Assembly (NCBI GenBank): GCA_023417475.1
Contig: JAEZFP010000062.1
Span: forward strand, 62,001 to 126,000
Length of the DNA stretch: 64,000 nt
Direction: 5' to 3'
Source of the DNA: Bacillota bacterium
GTDB taxonomy: Bacteria > Bacillota > UBA4882 > UBA8346
Below are positions 60,503 through 64,000 of the stretch, piece by piece. The notes beneath the pieces were generated by a model. The model made no database searches, was not told where the DNA came from, and worked only from the letters and a program-made list of their open reading frames with translations. Both the position numbers and the translations under genes were made by a program. The first letter of the stretch is position 1. The number at the start of each line of letters is the position of its first letter.

Positions 60503-61810
60503 TTACTTTGCGGACAGTTTCGGTTTGGCTTCACTGGTGACCAAATCCGAGGTTTTTTCCAACAAAATCGCTTGTTTGATATCGCCGATCCGCCCTTTTT
60601 TCTCCAGATCTTTGCGCAGTTTATTAACATCCTTTTGTTGATAGCGAACCGCCAGCTCATTAAGCTTCTCTTCCAGTTCTTCCGCGGTAACCTCGATATT
60701 TTCGGCTTTCGCGACGCTGTTCAACACGAGGTCCGCTTTGACGCGTTTCTCAGCTTCCGGCCGGAAATCCTCCATAATATCCTCTTTGGATTTTTGGGAG
60801 TACTCCATATATTTATCGAGGTTTAATCCTTGATATGCCAAGTTGTATTCGAAACGGCCCAACAATTCTTCCATTTCCCGTTTGATCAAGGTTTCGGGCA
60901 CCTCAACCACGGCATTTTCCACCGCTTGATCGATCACCGCTTGATGATAATCAGCTTCCGCCTCCCGCTCGGCGGTTGCGAGCATCTTCTCCTTGAGATC
61001 GGCTTTGAGCAGGTCGAGATTTTCAAAGTTGCCGACGCTCTTGGCGAATTCATCATTGATGACCGGAAACTCTTTCACTTTAATCTCTTTGACGGTTACT
61101 TTGAAAACAGCGTCTTTTCCCGCGAATTCGGGACTATGGTAATCACTGGGGAAGGTCACCTTGATCTCTTGCTCGACCGCGGTCTTGGATCCGATCAATT
61201 GGTCCTCGAAACCGGGAATGAAGCTACCGGAACCGATCTCCAACGAATACCCTTCGGCGGCTCCACCCGGGAACGGTTTGCCGTCAATGTATCCTTCAAA
61301 ATCAATCACGACAAAATCGCCCTTTTCGACGGTTTCCTTATCGCTGGCGACCAATTCGGCATGACGTTCTTGGAGACTTTTTAATCGTTCTTCAACTTGG
61401 GTATCGCCGACTTCCACCGTTTTCTTCTCAACCTCTAGCCCTTTATATTCCCCGAGTTTCACTTCGGGAAGGACCTCAATGGTGATCCGGAATTGAAAAG
61501 GCTTATCCTCTTCAAAAGCCTCTTTCATTTCCAGTTTCGGTTGGTCGATGGGGTCGATTGCCAGTTCATCGAGGGCTTGCAGGTACCCTTTGGTTACCAA
61601 AATTTCAACGGCATCCTCATACAGAACCGATTTGCCAAATTGAGCCTCGAGAATGGCGCGGGGAACGTGGCCTTTACGAAATCCCGGCAAGTTAACCTTG
61701 TTGACAACTTTTTTATAGCTCTCGGCTAGTGCCTCTTGAATCTCTTCAATACTCGCGGTAACATCCAAAGCCACAAAATTCTTGTCTAGCATTTCCTGTT
61801 GAAACTGCAT
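60503..61810 (-). CDS. tig: Trigger factor
   Basis: A 435-residue ribosome-associated chaperone and prolyl isomerase. The ribosome-docking signature GFRKGHVPRAIL is near residue 44. The FKBP-like domain (GDFVVIDFEGYIDGKPFPGG, LIGSKTAVEQEIKVTFP) spans about 150-245. A helical substrate-binding C-terminal domain follows, ending in a Lys-rich tail. AGGAGG is 8 nt before the ATG. It is the first gene of the tig-clpP-clpX-lonB order common in Clostridia. Confidence 0.96.
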   Translation of the reverse strand: MQFQQEMLDKNFVALDVTASIEEIQEALAESYKKVVNKVNLPGFRKGHVPRAILEAQFGKSVLYEDAVEILVTKGYLQALDELAIDPIDQPKLEMKEAFEEDKPFQFRITIEVLPEVKLGEYKGLEVEKKTVEVGDTQVEERLKSLQERHAELVASDKETVEKGDFVVIDFEGYIDGKPFPGGAAEGYSLEIGSGSFIPGFEDQLIGSKTAVEQEIKVTFPSDYHSPEFAGKDAVFKVTVKEIKVKEFPVINDEFAKSVGNFENLDLLKADLKEKMLATAEREAEADYHQAVIDQAVENAVVEVPETLIKREMEELLGRFEYNLAYQGLNLDKYMEYSQKSKEDIMEDFRPEAEKRVKADLVLNSVAKAENIEVTAEELEEKLNELAVRYQQKDVNKLRKDLEKKGRIGDIKQAILLEKTSDLVTSEAKPKLSAK

Positions 61811-62220
61811 TTATGCTCCTCCTGAATATGTACTATAATATATGTACGGTTTCCCGTTTTATTGCTCCTATGATAGGCATTTCGACAATGGAGAAAAAAA
61901 TTCCTCTTCGTTTAGATAACTATTTCGTTACTTCAACGGAATGTTTCGTCATTTTTCATGACGAATCGAGTCGAATGTTTGCTTTTTGCCAAATCTATTG
62001 TATCCAAACGCATTATTTGCATTAGCCGGACCGCCTTCGATTTCCAAGCTTTATTCAATGATTGGAAAAATTTCAAGTTAAAACAACCGCAGTATTTATT
62101 GTGAATGCTCTGAACAGGATTGACAATTTTATTAATAAAAATAACCCCGGCCGACACTATTAAGTTGGTCATTACCGTGGTTTCATGGCGTATCTGGCAG
62201 AATATAAAAATCGTTAAATT
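61811..62220. other. Intergenic region between tRNA-Leu and tig
   Basis: This is an AT-rich gap of 410 bp. I see an ATATATTATAG tract close to tig that could hold its -10, an 8-bp hairpin TTCGTCAT/ATGACGAA near 61947-61967, and no reading frame worth naming. Confidence 0.5.
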
Positions 62221-62302
62221 TGGTGCGAGAGGCGGGACTTGAACCCGCACGGTTGCCCACTAGATCCTAAGTCTAGCGCGTCTGCCATTCCGCCACTCTC
62301 GC
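62221..62302 (-). tRNA. tRNA-Leu, anticodon UAG
   Basis: On the minus strand GCGAGAG pairs with CTCTCGC and is followed by an encoded CCA. The D arm is TGGCGGAATGGCAGACGCG, the anticodon stem is CTAGA/TCTAG around the loop CTTAGGA, a short variable arm follows, and the T arm GCGGGTTCAAGTCCCGC is complete. The anticodon TAG reads CUA-box leucine codons. A consensus promoter is directly upstream. Confidence 0.95.
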
Positions 62303-62314
62303 GAGTGCATAAAG

Positions 62315-62343
62315 ATTATAGCACTAGAAAGCTACCGCGTCAA
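62315..62343 (-). promoter_or_regulatory. Promoter of tRNA-Leu
   Basis: TTGACG (62338-62343) and TATAAT (62315-62320) on the minus strand, spaced 17 bp, with the start expected a few bases before the tRNA. Confidence 0.8.
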
Positions 62344-62383
62344 GGGAAATAACCCCCAATTCACCTGCGTCTTGCTTGAGCGA

Positions 62384-63511
62384 TTAAGAAAGTAATCCCT
62401 TCACCCAGTTGATGAACCGACGCCAGAACCCTTCCCGCGGCACCGTGTTGGCGGTTACCAACGGCACGGTTTTGACCAATTTATCGCCCACTTTCACCTC
62501 TAGCTCGCCCACCTGCTGCATTCGTTCCACCGGGGCGTTGATCACCGCCGGCAGGGCTAAATTCAGGCTGACCTGATCGGCTTCTTGTCGCGGCAAAACC
62601 AAAGTCACACCGCGATTGGGCACAACCGGAACCTCCCGACTGATTCCGTCGACCACTTTAAGCTCGGCCAAACGGGTTTTGGATGGGACGACCGTCAATA
62701 GCTGGTAGTTGTCAAAGCCATAATTAAATAATTTCTCCGAATCTTCATACATTTGACCGCTGTTTAAAACCACGGCGATCAGCCGGTGGCCGTTTTTGGT
62801 CGCCGAAGAAACCAGACATTTCCCGGCTTCTTGGGTATACCCGGTCTTGACCCCGTCCGCCAGGGAATATCGCCAAAGTAATTTATTGTGATTGATTAAC
62901 TGCCGGTCATAATTATGCCCCGGCCAGCTGATCGTCTTCGTTTTGGTCTTGACGATCTCGGCGAAGGTCGAATTATGCATGGCATAACGGGTAATCAACG
63001 CCAAGTCGCGGGCCGTGGTGTAATGATTCGCGCCGGGTAATCCGTTGCTGTTTTCAAAGTTGGTATCGTTGGCCCCGATCTCACGGGCTTTCTCCGTCAT
63101 CCAACCGGCAAATTTCCGTTCGGACCCGGCCAAATTTTCCGCTACCGCTAACGAGGCGTCATTGCCGGAGTTTAACAAAACGCCGTATAGCAACTCCTCC
63201 AGCGTATGGGTTTCCCCGGCTTTTAGCCAAATCGACGATCCTTCGGTCTGCGCCACTTTGGGGCTGGCGGTGATCCGCTGTTTCAAAGTACCGCGTTCCA
63301 ACGCCACCAGCGCCGTCATGATCTTGGTGGTGCTAGCCGGCGCCCGGCGCTCCAGACCGTTTTTTTCCAACAAAATCTCTCCCGTGGTATAGTCCATAAG
63401 TACCGCAGACGCCGCCGCCAGGTCCTTCGAACCGATCGCGGCTGCGGAAACCGTAACCAAAAATACCGGAATGACGGCAAGCAAAAATCCCAGCAGTTTT
63501 TTACAATGCAC
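62384..63511 (-). CDS. D-alanyl-D-alanine carboxypeptidase (DacF/PBP5 type)
   Basis: About 375 residues. A signal peptide (KKLLGFLLAVIPVFLVTVSA) is followed by the penicillin-binding S11 domain: SxxK in APASTTKIMTALVAL (about residue 62), SGN in LLNSGNDASLAV and KTG in LADGVKTGYTQ. The PBP5 C-terminal beta domain follows, then an amphipathic tail FWRRFINWVKGLL for membrane attachment. It trims peptidoglycan stem peptides. GTG 63511 is chosen with AGGAGAG 6 nt upstream. A frame starting at ATG 63595 would bury the signal peptide. Confidence 0.92.
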   Translation of the reverse strand: MHCKKLLGFLLAVIPVFLVTVSAAAIGSKDLAAASAVLMDYTTGEILLEKNGLERRAPASTTKIMTALVALERGTLKQRITASPKVAQTEGSSIWLKAGETHTLEELLYGVLLNSGNDASLAVAENLAGSERKFAGWMTEKAREIGANDTNFENSNGLPGANHYTTARDLALITRYAMHNSTFAEIVKTKTKTISWPGHNYDRQLINHNKLLWRYSLADGVKTGYTQEAGKCLVSSATKNGHRLIAVVLNSGQMYEDSEKLFNYGFDNYQLLTVVPSKTRLAELKVVDGISREVPVVPNRGVTLVLPRQEADQVSLNLALPAVINAPVERMQQVGELEVKVGDKLVKTVPLVTANTVPREGFWRRFINWVKGLLS

Positions 63512-63612
63512 AGCAGTCTCTCCTGTTCGGCGGATTCGTATTGGTTGCTGACGGGCTATCGCTAACCTTACTATTGGCCATGGAAAAATGTTCATATTGA
63601 TAGTATTGGTTC

Positions 63613-63625
63613 ATTTGGACCAAAT
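63613..63625. promoter_or_regulatory. Palindrome upstream of the carboxypeptidase gene
   Basis: ATTTGGACCAAAT is a perfect palindrome about 100 bp before the GTG start and could be an operator. The rest of the 438-bp gap holds AT-rich sequence and the terminator at 63871-63909. Confidence 0.3.
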
Positions 63626-63870
63626 ATTTCAAAGAAAAAAATTTCACATTCTTAAACTAAATAATTCTGAACGATCGTAGGAAAACCTCTGTTAAATTTG
63701 TGGAGATTAATGGAAGATTAATAATTTTTCCAAGTGGTTAATCCGCGTTGCAAAATACCCGACTGGCGCCAACGCCAACTTGGTCAAAATGGATGAGCTC
63801 CTGCTTTGACATTCTCCATTCAAATGGAATATCCTTCCTACATTAATTATTATCTGACCGTCGCTAAAGC

Positions 63871-63909
63871 AACAACCCCTGCCAATCCAGCGGGACAGGC
63901 GGGGTTGTT
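63871..63909. terminator. Terminator-like hairpin after the right-edge gene
   Basis: AACAACCCC pairs with GGGGTTGTT (9 bp), with a further GCC/GGC inside and a 14-nt loop. T tracts are poor on both sides. It lies 40 bp past the stop of the gene entering from the right. Confidence 0.5.
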
Positions 63910-63949
63910 TAGGCAACCGGTATTATAGCTCTTGATCCGTTCGTTCCTG

Positions 63950-64000
63950 TTACAGCCGTTGATCTTCGATGCCGAACTCACGCCAGGTGGCTTTGGGGAG
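63950..64000 (-). CDS. C-terminal end of an unidentified protein (runs off window)
   Basis: Sixteen codons, ending WREFGIEDQRL and TAA, enter from the right edge on the minus strand. The terminator-like hairpin that follows supports a genuine gene end. Too short to identify. Confidence 0.45.
   Translation of the reverse strand, partial: LPKATWREFGIEDQRL

Noticed and set aside
63707..63916. A 69-codon minus-strand frame near the right edge
   Set aside because: It lacks a ribosome site and spans the terminator-like hairpin.

Overview
The window looks like chromosome from an anaerobic, probably spore-forming member of the Bacillota. The signs are a tig-clpP-clpX-lonB cluster (LonB is the sporulation-associated Lon), AddAB in place of RecBCD, an AroH chorismate mutase beside a HutP-family protein, a four-subunit 2-oxoacid:ferredoxin oxidoreductase, a YesMN two-component system next to a sugar ABC transporter, and strong GGAGG ribosome sites with many TTG/GTG starts. 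Base composition is close to 50% GC by eye. I cannot name the species. About 60 protein genes, one tRNA and no rRNA are visible, and nearly all genes lie on the minus strand.

Layout from left to right. 0-3 kb: recO (cut by the window edge), queH and ruvBAC. 3-8 kb: a 42-bp tandem array, a DUF401 membrane protein, an unknown membrane protein, and a DUF362 ferredoxin gene with kdgK. 8-14 kb: a MITE-like element, a yybP-ykoY manganese riboswitch driving a TerC protein, then an IlvD/Edd dehydratase - iron-ADH-like - FadR regulator operon with its own promoter and candidate operator. 14-18 kb: a VOC protein, a divergent PRPP synthetase, a zinc-ribbon protein, a polysaccharide deacetylase and folE2. 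18-25 kb: addA, addB and msrB. 25-27.5 kb: an aminotransferase flanked by two copies of a dispersed repeat and a 21-bp minisatellite.

27.5-36 kb is a sugar-uptake island: a GH4 enzyme with the CHEV motif of alpha-galacturonidases, two permeases, a binding protein, a YesM/YesN two-component system and a membrane coiled-coil protein. The gene set matches the lplABCD arrangement of Bacillus subtilis. 36-40 kb carries a nitroreductase, a HAD phosphatase, a Gfo/Idh/MocA dehydrogenase and an amidohydrolase. 40-45 kb holds the vor-type oxidoreductase operon, a P-loop ATPase, folC and, divergently, trmL. 45-56 kb holds small unknown genes, a NifU-domain protein, motAB, a DUF502 protein, pepF, hisC-aroH-hutP-like, a BaiN-type flavoprotein and a patatin-like lipase. 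56-62 kb is the proteostasis cluster lonB, clpX, clpP and tig. It is followed by tRNA-Leu(UAG), a DacF-type D,D-carboxypeptidase and the last codons of an unidentified gene.

The most unusual content is non-coding. There are three tandem arrays (42, 21 and about 59 bp), two of which touch the 3' ends of genes. There are two hairpin elements resembling MITEs and a pair of direct dispersed repeats around one gene. Several leaders look regulatory: the Mn riboswitch, a terminator plus NAG-triplet leader before the HutP-like gene, and direct-repeat operators before the dehydratase and the sugar-binding protein. I saw no CRISPR array, prophage, transposase gene or defence island. Codon positions, starts and hairpins were read by eye, without alignment or folding software.
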